Below are positions 1 through 7,936 of a DNA stretch of 64,000 nucleotides, one piece after another. The notes under the pieces were generated by a model that saw nothing but the letters and a program-made list of their open reading frames with translations, was not told where the DNA came from and ran no database searches. Position numbers and translations under genes: made by a program. The stretch's first letter is position 1; each line of letters begins with the position of its first letter. This DNA is from Mycobacterium colombiense CECT 3035. Lineage in GTDB: Bacteria > Actinomycetota > Actinomycetes > Mycobacteriales > Mycobacteriaceae. The DNA lies in contig NZ_CP020821.1 in assembly GCF_002105755.1 (NCBI RefSeq), positions 2,852,001 to 2,916,000 on the forward strand, written 5' to 3'.

Positions 1-58
1 CCATCTGCATCAAAGTAACTTCAGCGCCGGACCTGTAATCGATCAATCAGGGAGAGTC

Positions 59-817
59 ATGCCAACCATCTGGACTTACATGCGAGCAGCCGCCGTCGTG
101 GTCGGTTCGTCCGCAGCGCTATTGACGGGCGGTATCGCCCACGCCGACCCCGTGCCGGCCCCGGCCGTGCCGAACATTCCGCAGCAGCTGATCAGTTCGG
201 CGGCCAACGCACCGCAAATCCTGCAGAACCTCGCGACCGCACTCGGCGCCACCCCGCCGGCGGCTCCGGCCTCCCCGGGCATCAGCTTCCCGGGTGTTCC
301 GGCGGCCACCTCGCCGGCAACCGCGGCGGCTCCGGCGGCGGGCCTTCCGTCGATTCCCGGACTGACCGCGCCGACCAGCCCCGCCGGCCAGGTGCCTTCC
401 ACGGCGGCCAACCCCTTCCTTCCGGGGCTGGCGCAGTCGGCGACCCCCGCCGCGCCGTCGACGGCGACCGGCGGTATCCCGGGGATGATCCAGGGCTTGA
501 CGGGTGCGCAGCCGGCGGCTGCGGGTCCCGCCGCCCCGTCCGCTCCGTCGATCCCGGGCCTGCCCGCGATCCCGGGGCTGTCCTCTCCGGCGGCACCGGC
601 CACTCCGCCGGCTCCGCAGATTCCGCAGGCGCAGGTCAACATGCCGGCGATGCCCGCCGGCCTGCCGGTCAGTGTGCCTCCGAAAGTCACGCTCCCGCAG
701 GACCTGCCGGCGCTCGCTTCGGGTCAGGCTCCGGCCGCACCCGCGCCAGCCGGGGCACCCGCGCCGGCGGCCAGCCCCGCCGGTCCGGCAGCGCCGCTGC
801 TGGCCGCCCTGCCCTGA
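59..817 (+). CDS. Ala/Pro-rich exported protein (Rv1158c-like)
   Basis: Predicted secreted protein of 252 residues and unknown function. Residues 1-29 form a Sec signal peptide (an Arg, a hydrophobic core, then an AHA-DP cleavage site). The mature part is a low-complexity Ala/Pro/Gly sequence with repeated IPG-type turns and no recognisable enzyme domain, which suggests an extended cell-wall or secreted protein. A GGGAGAG ribosome-binding site lies just before the ATG. A second Ala/Pro-rich exported protein follows 50 bp downstream on the same strand, the same pairing as Rv1158c/Rv1157c of M. tuberculosis (from memory). Export is well supported; function is unknown. Confidence 0.85.
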   Translation: MPTIWTYMRAAAVVVGSSAALLTGGIAHADPVPAPAVPNIPQQLISSAANAPQILQNLATALGATPPAAPASPGISFPGVPAATSPATAAAPAAGLPSIPGLTAPTSPAGQVPSTAANPFLPGLAQSATPAAPSTATGGIPGMIQGLTGAQPAAAGPAAPSAPSIPGLPAIPGLSSPAAPATPPAPQIPQAQVNMPAMPAGLPVSVPPKVTLPQDLPALASGQAPAAPAPAGAPAPAASPAGPAAPLLAALP

Positions 818-867
818 TCTGTTTCGTAAACGGCTAAACCACCACTGAGAACCGGAGGACACACACC

Positions 868-2053
868 GTGGCAACCACTTGGAATCTGTCCAAAGGTTTG
901 GCCGCTGTCGTCACGGCATCGGCTGTCGCGTTCGGGCTCTGCCCGAGCGCGGCAGCCGACCCGGCGGCGCCGCAGCCGACACCGCAGCCGAATGCGGCCC
1001 CAGGATTGCCGGGCCTGCCTGCCCTGTCGCAGCTGAGCCCGCTCATCCAGCAAGCGGCCGCCGACCCGCAGCAAGCGACACAGCTGCTGATGGCGGCAGC
1101 GCAAGCCTTCGCGCACAACCCGAGCACGCCCAGCGAGTCGAAAAACGTTGCGGCCGCGGTCAATCAGTTCGTCGCCGAGCCCGGCGCGCCGGCGCAACAC
1201 GTGCCCGCGGCCGGGGTAGAGCCCGGTTTGCAGGCCCACCTGCCCGCCGGCATCGACCCGGCCCACGCGGCCGGCCCGGCACCCATGGCGGCTCCCGCCG
1301 CTCCAGCTCCAGCGGCAGCCCCGGCCCCCGCGGCGGTACCGGCGCCCGCACCCGCAGCGGCTCCCGCGCCCGCAGCCGCCCCGGCGCCCGAGGCGCACCT
1401 GCCGGCCGGCATCGACCCGGCGCACGCGGCCGGTCCCGCACCCGCCGCGGCACCCGTCGCACCGGGACCCGCCCAACCGGCCAACGTGCCCGTCGCGGCG
1501 CCGGCCCCGGCGCCACCGGCCCCGGCCGCGGCACCGCCGGCGGCCCCGCCCGCACCGGAGGCCGCACCGGCCCCGCGCCCGCACCCGCGCCCGCACCGGC
1601 GCCCGACGCCGCCCCGCCGCGGCGAACCCGGGGTTCGGCCCTGACACGCCGCCCACGCAGGACTTCATGTACCCGTCGATCGGCTCCAACTGCCTCGCGG
1701 ACGGCACCAGCGCCATCGCCACCGCGCTGTCGGTGGCGGGGCCGGCCAAGATTCCCGCGCCGGGTCCGGGGCCCGGCCAGACCGCCTACGTGTTCACCGC
1801 GGTCGGCACGCCCGGCCCCGCCGACGTGCAGAAGTTGCCGCTGAACGTCACCTGGGTGAACCTGACCACCGGAAAGTCGGGAACCGTCGCCCTGCAGCCG
1901 CGTCCGGACATCAACCCGGAGGGGCCGACGACGTTGAGCGCGATCGTCGACACCGGCTCGGGCAGCATCATGTCGACGATCTTCGGGCAGGTCACCACGA
2001 AGGAAAAGCAGTGCCAGTTCTTGCCCACCATCGGCTCGACGGTGGTGCCGTAA
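868..2053 (+). CDS. Ala/Pro-rich exported protein, frameshifted (Rv1157c-like)
   Basis: The first frame (868-1644) gives a signal peptide (cleavage near residue 30, AAA-DP) and a long Ala/Pro region with two copies of an AHLPAGIDPAHAAGPAP block. It ends in an unnatural Arg/Pro tail. A conserved-looking folded C-terminal domain with a Cys pair (SNCLADG ... KQCQF) continues in another frame from about 1615 to 2053. Between about 1566 and 1612 the Ala/Pro reading is kept only in the third frame. Restoring the protein therefore needs two one-base shifts of the same sign, giving about 395 residues. Either the gene is broken or the sequence has indels in GC-rich repeats. The start at 868 follows an ACCGGAGGACAC ribosome-binding region. 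Confidence 0.75.
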
Positions 2054-2068
2054 CGAACCACCGCCCCC

Positions 2069-2102
2069 AATGCGCGTGTCCCCGACCGGGGGCACGCGCA
2101 TT
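2069..2102. terminator. Bidirectional intrinsic terminator
   Basis: A near-perfect inverted repeat (AATGCGCGTG..CCCC / GGGG..CACGCGCATT) with a four-base loop is followed by TTT. It lies between the end of the Ala/Pro-rich gene and the end of the convergent small gene at 2117-2263, so it can serve both. Confidence 0.7.
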
Positions 2103-2116
2103 TTCGTCGAGCGCGG

Positions 2117-2263
2117 CTAGTACGCCATGAACAAGATGGCGTCGCGGTCGTACTCGAGGCCAGGATGCGCACTGGCGAGGTGAGCCTGGGTCAACTCGAC
2201 CAGTTCGTCCTCGTCCTTGCCGACGATGGCTTCGCCGCACGGACACGTCAGGTGTGTCTTCAC
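2117..2263 (-). CDS. 48-aa DUF1059-like small protein
   Basis: A short GTG-started reading frame of 48 residues with a strong purine-rich ribosome-binding site (GAAGGGAAGGG) 7-8 bases upstream. It begins with a CPCG motif, then an acidic helix (KDEDELVEL) and a THLTC/HLASAHP pattern typical of the small DUF1059 family (Cys and His placed as a possible metal site). The family has no known function. It ends just before the terminator at 2069-2102 and lies 28 bp downstream of the HhH-GPD gene on the same strand, so the two are probably co-transcribed. Confidence 0.65.
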   Translation of the reverse strand: MKTHLTCPCGEAIVGKDEDELVELTQAHLASAHPGLEYDRDAILFMAY

Positions 2264-2291
2264 GTTGCCGCCCTTCCCTTCTCCGGACCTG

Positions 2292-2867
2292 CTACTTAGC
2301 CGCTTTGGCTGCCGCTTTCATCTGCTTTTTGTAGGCGCGCACTTTCCCCATCGACTGGGCGTCGACGATGTCGGCGACCGATATGTGCGAACCGGCCTTG
2401 CCGAAGTCCCCCGCCGCCGCCCGCCATCCTTTCGGCGTCACGCCGTACTGCTTGCCCAGCAGCGCCAAAAAGATCTGCGCCTTGACGGCGCCGAATCCGG
2501 GCAGTCCCTTGATCCGCCGCAGCAGCTCGCTGCCGTCGGGGTCGCCGGCCGTCCACAAACCGGCCGCGTCGCCGTCGTAGCGGTCCACGATGATCTGTGC
2601 CAGCGTTTGGATGCGCTTGGCCATCGACCCCGGAAAGCGGTGTATCGCAGGCCTTTGCGAGCAGAGTGCGGCGAATTTGTCGGGGTCGTAGTCCGCGATT
2701 TCGGCGGTATCGAGGCTCCCCATCCGGTCCGCGATCCGCTTCGGACCGACGAACGCCGTCTCGAAGGGGACCTGCTGATCCAAGACCATTCCGACAAGCA
2801 ATGCGAACGGATTCTCGTCCAACAGGGCATCGGCTTCCGGATCACCGGCCAGGCACAGGTTCGGCAC
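2292..2867 (-). CDS. HhH-GPD-type DNA glycosylase-like protein (Rv1156-like)
   Basis: 191-residue protein of the HhH-GPD fold (base-excision DNA glycosylase superfamily). The helix-hairpin-helix is visible at residues 121-137 (GLPGFGAVKAQIFLALL), and the N-terminal helix DENPFALLVGMVLDQQVP matches the family's substrate-pocket helix. The catalytic aspartate cannot be placed with certainty, so it may be a non-catalytic DNA-binding relative. The C-terminus is a short Lys/Ala-rich tail (KKQMKAAAKAAK). The GTG start agrees with the length of Rv1156 (about 195 residues, from memory). Confidence 0.8.
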   Translation of the reverse strand: MPNLCLAGDPEADALLDENPFALLVGMVLDQQVPFETAFVGPKRIADRMGSLDTAEIADYDPDKFAALCSQRPAIHRFPGSMAKRIQTLAQIIVDRYDGDAAGLWTAGDPDGSELLRRIKGLPGFGAVKAQIFLALLGKQYGVTPKGWRAAAGDFGKAGSHISVADIVDAQSMGKVRAYKKQMKAAAKAAK

Positions 2868-3004
2868 TCCGACAGTCTAGGGCTGCGCGTGATCGAAACA
2901 CCTACTGAGTATTGGCCGCGGCGTCCCGGCCAGGTCATCCGTGGCGGCACTTCGTCGGCGTTGATTCGGCTGCACCAGCGGCTATGGGGTGCGATCCTTT
3001 GCAG

Positions 3005-4036
3005 ATGGACGGGGACGACCCCGAGCAACGCATCGCCGAGCCGGAACGTCAACTGGCGGCGCACAAGCGCGGCCCGGATCTCCCACCGGCAAGCCCGGAC
3101 CACGCCGCCGGGTCGCGCCGTTTCGTGGTAACCACCCCGCGGCTGCAGACGTGGGCCTTGATCTGCAGTTACGGGACGTGGGCGGGGTTCGTCGCGGTGT
3201 TCGCGGTCATGTTCGCGGTTCCATCCGCATGGGCCCTTGCCTGGATCGTCCTTATCGTCATGGCTCTCGGGGTAACGCTTTTTGCTGTGCTCGGCGTTCG
3301 CCGGTGGGGGTCCAACAAGAAGATCACCATTTGCGTCACGAGCGACGGCCTCACCGTCGATGAGAAGCCGCGCGAGGTGTATTCATTCGATGGCGCGAAG
3401 CTGGGCGTATTCACCGTCGGGCAGGCCATGACGACATCGGGTACCGCGCTTCACCTGCACTGCGGCACGCACCGCTTTGTTCTCGGCGGACGAGATCATC
3501 GCCTCGCCACCGCAACACCGCTGCAGGCGCCGCCCACCGACCGCGTAGACGGGTGGTTGCCGGCCGCAGACTTCGACGAGGTGCTCACCATGGTCGCCCG
3601 CCACTCTGGGTTGGAGGTACGCGGGCACGCGCCGGGCGAGCCGGTTCGCTGTCTGCTGTATCCGCCCCTGAAACCGGTCGGGCCCTTCAGGTTCCACCGC
3701 GCGAATCAGACCCCGCCACCACGTCTGGCCATCGAAGTGGGTGCAGATGCGGTCCATGTTATCGACCCGAACACCAATACGCTGGTCGCCTCGGCGTCGC
3801 GCGCGCGGGTGACCGCGACACCGGCTCATTACCGGCAGGTCGGCCCGGAGCAGTCGTATAACGTGCCGGTCCTGGTCGTGCGCGTTCCTGGCTTGCAACC
3901 GCTGACCATCGAATGTCGTCGCGCGTGGCGCGGCGACGTGCCCAAGGTGAAGGACGAACCCGAATTTTGGGTCCCGGTCGCGGATTCGCGCGCGCTCGTC
4001 GAGAACTTCGGGCTGGCCGCGAAACTGAAAGACTAG
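3005..4036 (+). CDS. Membrane-anchored hypothetical protein
   Basis: 343-residue protein of unknown function. The ATG at 3005 is preferred because it begins MDGDDPEQRIAE.ERQLA, a short N-terminal coiled-coil opening common to many mycobacterial membrane proteins; an ATG at 2912 in the same frame would add 31 unlikely residues. Two membrane segments follow at about residues 48-95 (GTWAGFVAVFAVMFAV and ALAWIVLIVMALGVTLFAV). The remaining ~250 residues are soluble, mostly beta-rich, and look like a PH-like or cytosolic regulatory domain, but I recognise no named family. It stands alone between convergent and divergent small genes. Confidence 0.75.
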   Translation: MDGDDPEQRIAEPERQLAAHKRGPDLPPASPDHAAGSRRFVVTTPRLQTWALICSYGTWAGFVAVFAVMFAVPSAWALAWIVLIVMALGVTLFAVLGVRRWGSNKKITICVTSDGLTVDEKPREVYSFDGAKLGVFTVGQAMTTSGTALHLHCGTHRFVLGGRDHRLATATPLQAPPTDRVDGWLPAADFDEVLTMVARHSGLEVRGHAPGEPVRCLLYPPLKPVGPFRFHRANQTPPPRLAIEVGADAVHVIDPNTNTLVASASRARVTATPAHYRQVGPEQSYNVPVLVVRVPGLQPLTIECRRAWRGDVPKVKDEPEFWVPVADSRALVENFGLAAKLKD

Positions 4037-4157
4037 GCCAGACGCCGAGGCCTGCGCCTGAGTCGCCCCGTGAGAGCGGCAGAAGACCGGCAACCCGTCG
4101 ACGGGAGTTCACGCTCTGTCCGACGGCGCCGGCTTCCGTCTACCGCGTTATCGTGGC

Positions 4158-4577
4158 GTGGTGGTCGACGAGGGCAAGCTGGCGCTGATGCTGGCGCGCG
4201 ACGAGCTGCATCAGCTCGTCACCGCCTACTGCCGGGCGGTAGACCGCGCCGACTACGACGCGCTACGCGGCCTCTACCACCCCGACGCGACCGATTCGCA
4301 CGGCTCGTTCTCGACCGGCGGCGTCGAACAGTTCATCGCGCAACTGCAAGCCGCAGAACCGTATGTGCGTGTCTCCCAACACAACATCACCACCACGAAC
4401 TTCGTGGTCGACGGCGACACGGCGCGCGGCGAGATCTACTGCCTGGTGTTTCACACCTTCGCGGGCCCCGAGCACGACATCGACGTCATCATCGGCGGGC
4501 GATACCTGGACACGTACACCAGACACGACGGCCGCTGGAAATTCAGTCAGCGCACCATTGTGGCGGACTGGGCATAG
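4158..4577 (+). CDS. SnoaL-like (NTF2-fold) protein, truncated by an in-frame TAG
   Basis: NTF2/SnoaL-fold polypeptide of 139 residues (LALMLARDELHQLVTAYCRAVDRADYDALRGLYHPDAT..., then a beta core with HNITTTNFVVDGDTARGEIYCLVFH). Family members include polyketide cyclases, dehydratases and stress proteins; the substrate is unknown. The reading frame continues for 37 sensible codons past the TAG at 4575-4577, up to TGA at 4689-4691, encoding RNDPSRVDFEHPSTRGSLRG..., a typical family C-terminus. The gene therefore looks like a 177-residue protein with a point nonsense mutation after DWA. The GTG start at 4158 could equally be the next GTG at 4161. Confidence 0.7.
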   Translation: MVVDEGKLALMLARDELHQLVTAYCRAVDRADYDALRGLYHPDATDSHGSFSTGGVEQFIAQLQAAEPYVRVSQHNITTTNFVVDGDTARGEIYCLVFHTFAGPEHDIDVIIGGRYLDTYTRHDGRWKFSQRTIVADWA

Positions 4578-4754
4578 CGCAACGACCCGTCGCGGGTGGA
4601 CTTCGAACACCCCAGCACCCGGGGCAGCCTGCGCGGCCAACCCGGCCAAGCCGACCCGTCGATCGCCCTGTTCACCGCGCCGAAAGGCTGACGCACGACG
4701 AAAGGCTGACGCCCGCGAAACGTTGCGGCGCACAGCATGTTTCGCCGGCGGCCG

Positions 4755-4972
4755 TCAGCCGCTCTTGCGCCGGAACTCCCGGCGGCCCCCGCCGCGCCGT
4801 GCGCCCGCGATTGCTTGCCGGCGCCGTCCTTGTGGTCGGACCCGGTCGAGGATTTCGCCATCTTGCGGTCCAGCGCTTCGCGGAATTTGCGCTTGGTGTC
4901 GTCGTCCGACCCGGGCGACTCAGCGGCCCGCGAAGAGTCCGACGACTTGGAACCACCGGTCGATTCAGCCAT
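4755..4972 (-). CDS. DUF5302-like small acidic/basic protein, frameshifted near its end
   Basis: The N-terminus (MAESTGGSK..., then DDDTKRKFREALDRKMAKSS and HKDGAGKQSRAHG) matches my recollection of the ~70-residue actinobacterial DUF5302 family, which ends in an EFRRKSG motif. Here the original frame runs into unrelated sequence, while a different frame, reached by one base of shift around the G-run near 4785-4790, reads RREFRRKSG followed by TGA at 4757-4755. I therefore set the end at 4755. Function unknown. Either a recent frameshift or a sequencing indel in a GC homopolymer. Confidence 0.65.
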
Positions 4973-5023
4973 AGGGGGCAGCCTAGCCCCGGATTGCCGA
5001 AACGGTTCGCCTAGGCGGCGCGG

Positions 5024-5476
<453 letters not shown>

Positions 5477-5533
5477 CTACGTCGCGGACGGCCCGGGATA
5501 TCGGTCGCGCGGCCGACCTGGTGAAATCGGGGC

Positions 5534-6055
5534 ATGACCAAGTACGCGGCGTTTCTGCGTGGCGTCAACGTCGGGGGCGTCAATCTCAAGATGGCCGAGG
5601 TGGCGGCCGCCCTGAGCGAGGCGGGGTTCACCCAGGTCCGGACCATCCTGGCGAGCGGCAATGTGCTGCTGGAGTCGACCGCCGGCGTGGCGTCCGTGCG
5701 CAAGAAGGCCGAAGCCGCGCTGCGCGACCGGTTCGGCTACGACGCGTGGGTGCTGGCCTACGACGTCGACACGGTGCGCGCCGTGGTCGATGCCTACCCG
5801 TTCGAGCGCGAGGTCGACGGCTATCACTCCTACGTCACGTTCGTCGCCGACAAGGCGGTGCTCGACGAGCTCGACGAGCGGCTCGTCGACACCGGCCCCG
5901 ACGAGAAGGTCCGCCGCGGCGACGGCGTCATCTACTGGCAGGTCGCCAAGGGCGGCACGCTGGACAGCAGCATCGGCAAGACGATGGGTAAGCCGCGGTA
6001 CAAGTCGTCGACCACTACACGCAACCTACGCACGTTGGACAAGGTGTTGCGCTGA
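5534..6055 (+). CDS. DUF1697 family protein
   Basis: 173-residue protein with the family signature at its start (KYAAFLRGVNVGGVNLKMAEV..AL..AGFTQVRTILASGNVLLES) and the conserved C-terminal block SSIGKTMGKPRYKSSTTTRNLRTLDKVL. DUF1697 is a widespread ferredoxin-like fold of unknown function. Stand-alone gene transcribed divergently from the Rv1155-like gene. The ATG at 5534 follows a short AGGTGAAATCGGGGC stretch with a plausible ribosome-binding site. Confidence 0.85.
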   Translation: MTKYAAFLRGVNVGGVNLKMAEVAAALSEAGFTQVRTILASGNVLLESTAGVASVRKKAEAALRDRFGYDAWVLAYDVDTVRAVVDAYPFEREVDGYHSYVTFVADKAVLDELDERLVDTGPDEKVRRGDGVIYWQVAKGGTLDSSIGKTMGKPRYKSSTTTRNLRTLDKVLR

Positions 6056-6112
6056 ACCCCGACTAGCAAAGTGACGGCGCGCCAAGGGGTTTCGGCCTTG
6101 TGCGAACACTTG

Positions 6113-6478
6113 TCACTCGTCGGGCACCGCCTCGATGTAACGCACCGCGTCGGCCTTGTCCAGCCCGAGCCCGCGCGCCACCCGGACGTACTCGCGGGCC
6201 GCGGCCGCCATCGCCGCGTCGGTCGGGTCGTAGCGGGCGATGAAAGTGCCGAAGCGCCCACGGGTTTCGATGATCGCGGAGCTTTCCAGCTCGCGGTACG
6301 CGCGCGCCACGGTGTTGACGGCGACACCGAGCTGGCCGGCCAGGTCCCGCACCGTAGGCAGGCGGGTGCCGGGCGGCAACGCGCCCTCCCGGACGCCGTC
6401 GATGACCTGCGTCCTGAGCTGGTCGAACAACGGCTTTCCCGCCTTCATGTCGACCTTCAACCAGTCACCCAGCTCCAC
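6113..6478 (-). CDS. GntR-family transcriptional regulator (Rv1152 homologue)
   Basis: 121-residue YtrA-like GntR regulator: an N-terminal winged helix ([50 protein letters not shown]..) followed by a short helical tail instead of a large ligand domain. The GTG at 6478 gives the same length and opening ([14 protein letters not shown]) as Rv1152; a longer start at 6496 is possible. It is transcribed divergently from the sirtuin gene across a 37-bp gap, and both may be leaderless, so it is a good candidate to control that shared promoter region. Confidence 0.85.
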   Translation of the reverse strand: MELGDWLKVDMKAGKPLFDQLRTQVIDGVREGALPPGTRLPTVRDLAGQLGVAVNTVARAYRELESSAIIETRGRFGTFIARYDPTDAAMAAAAREYVRVARGLGLDKADAVRYIEAVPDE

Positions 6479-6503
6479 CCGTCCAGTATCCCCCACCCCC
6501 GGC

Positions 6504-6509
6504 TATCTT
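6504..6509 (+). promoter_or_regulatory. -10 element of a leaderless promoter for the sirtuin gene
   Basis: TATCTT lies six bases before the ATG at 6516, so transcription would begin at or next to the start codon. On the other strand GATACT sits six bases before the GTG of the GntR gene. Both are inferred from spacing only. Confidence 0.5.
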
Positions 6510-6515
6510 GGTGGG

Positions 6516-7229
6516 ATGCGAGTAGCGGTGCTCAGCGGCGCGGGGATCTCCGCCGAAAGCGGGGTGCCGACCTTCCGCGACGACAAGAACGGATTGTGGG
6601 CCCGCTTCGACCCGTACGAGCTGTCCAGCACCCAGGGATGGCACGACAACCCGCAGCGGGTCTGGGGCTGGTATCTGTGGCGCCACTATCTGGTCGCCGA
6701 CGTCCAACCGAACGCGGGGCACCGGGCCATCGCCGCCTGGCAAGACGACGCCGAGGTCAGCGTCATCACCCAGAACGTCGACGACCTACACGAGCGGGCG
6801 GGCAGCCGGTCGGTTCACCATCTGCACGGCAGCCTGTTCGAATTCCGTTGTGCGCGTTGCGGTGTGGGCTATTCCGGCGCGCTGCCCGCGATGCCCGAAC
6901 CGGCGCTGGAGGTGGAGCCGCCGGTATGTCACTGCGGCGGGCTGATCCGGCCCGACATCGTGTGGTTCGGTGAGCAGCTGCCGGACGAGCCGTGGCAGCG
7001 CGCCGTCGAGGCCACCGAGGCCGCCGACGTCATGGTGGTGGTGGGGACCTCGGCGATCGTCTATCCGGCGGCCGGGCTGGCCGAGCTGGCGCTGTCCCGG
7101 GGCACGGCGGTCATCGAGGTCAATCCCGAAACCACGCCGCTATCGGGCAGCGCGACGATCAGCATGCGTGAGACGGCCAGCCGGGCGCTGCCCGGGCTGC
7201 TGCAACGGCTACCGGCACTGCTGAACTGA
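6516..7229 (+). CDS. NAD-dependent protein deacylase, sirtuin (Rv1151c homologue)
   Basis: 237-residue sirtuin that removes acyl groups from protein lysines using NAD+. Motifs visible: NAD site [14 protein letters not shown] near residues 8-21, [12 protein letters not shown] with the substrate/NAD Asp, the catalytic HGS, a four-cysteine zinc site (CARC ... CHCG), and [10 protein letters not shown]. Tyr/Arg residues typical of class III desuccinylases ([15 protein letters not shown]) are present, so it may act on succinyl-lysine as well as acetyl-lysine. The ATG at 6516 gives exactly the Rv1151c length. The natural substrates in mycobacteria include acetylated metabolic enzymes (family knowledge). 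Confidence 0.92.
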   Translation: MRVAVLSGAGISAESGVPTFRDDKNGLWARFDPYELSSTQGWHDNPQRVWGWYLWRHYLVADVQPNAGHRAIAAWQDDAEVSVITQNVDDLHERAGSRSVHHLHGSLFEFRCARCGVGYSGALPAMPEPALEVEPPVCHCGGLIRPDIVWFGEQLPDEPWQRAVEATEAADVMVVVGTSAIVYPAAGLAELALSRGTAVIEVNPETTPLSGSATISMRETASRALPGLLQRLPALLN

Positions 7230-7240
7230 CGGGCCGGCCG

Positions 7241-7870
7241 TCAGGGCCGGCGCGCGCGGCCGAGCAGTAGCTCGGAGACGGGCATCGGCGCCCAGGCCGG
7301 CAGCGTGAATTCCCGCCGGGACGCGTCGATTTCGAATCCCGCCTCGACGATCGAGCGCTCGGTGTCGCGGTGGGTGTGACAGTTGCCGAACAGCCGGGGC
7401 CACAGCGTCGCGTCCGCGAAACGCTGCAGGCGGCCCCGCGCACCGGCGCTGGCGATGTGCTCGAGGTAGCGCAGTTCGCCGCCCGGCCGCAGCAGCGAAT
7501 ACAAGCGCCGCAGCACGCCGCCGGGATCGCGCACCGAGCACAGCACCAGGGAACACACCACGGCGTCGAACGGCTCGCCGCCGCTGAACGCTTCGACCGT
7601 CTCCCCGGTCACCACGACGCGGGCTGGCACCGCCTGAGCCGCGGCCCGGGCCTGGGCCGCCAGCCGTGGTTCGGGCTCCACCGCGACCACCTCGTCGACC
7701 GAGTCCGGGTAGTGGGGAAAGTTCGTGCCGATTCCGGCGCCGACTTCGAGGACCCGGCCGGATAGGCCGGCCAGATTCTCCCGGCGCATCGCCCGGATCG
7801 CCTCGGCTTCATGGGTGGCGACGACGGGCCAGACGCGCGCGAAGAAGGGGTTGTCGACCACCGTTGTCAT
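7241..7870 (-). CDS. SAM-dependent methyltransferase (Rv1147-like)
   Basis: 209-residue class I methyltransferase. The SAM site is at about residues 40-52 (VLEVGAGIGTNFPHY), followed by the acidic ribose contact VVAVEPEP, FDAVVCSLVLCSV and LRPGGELRYLEHI. The relatives are phospholipid- or quinone-type (UbiE/PmtA-like) methyltransferases; the substrate is not readable. It is immediately upstream of mmpL on the same strand with a 66-bp gap... the MmpL gene is transcribed first, then this gene, so a role in modifying an exported lipid is possible (inference). Confidence 0.85.
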   Translation of the reverse strand: MTTVVDNPFFARVWPVVATHEAEAIRAMRRENLAGLSGRVLEVGAGIGTNFPHYPDSVDEVVAVEPEPRLAAQARAAAQAVPARVVVTGETVEAFSGGEPFDAVVCSLVLCSVRDPGGVLRRLYSLLRPGGELRYLEHIASAGARGRLQRFADATLWPRLFGNCHTHRDTERSIVEAGFEIDASRREFTLPAWAPMPVSELLLGRARRP

Positions 7871-7936
7871 GCGTACGTGAACCTTCCGACTGGGATGAGC
7901 CCCACGATAGGGTCCGCAACGACGAACCGGTCGGCG

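Noticed and set aside
76..2246. Long minus-strand and alternative-frame reading frames opposite the Ala/Pro-rich genes
   Set aside because: They are Arg/Gly-rich shadows of GC-rich coding sequence with no domain, ribosome-binding site or start context.
4679..4715. CGAAAGGCTGACGC direct repeat as a mobile-element footprint
   Set aside because: Only two short copies 20 bp apart, with no flanking element; more likely a small local duplication.
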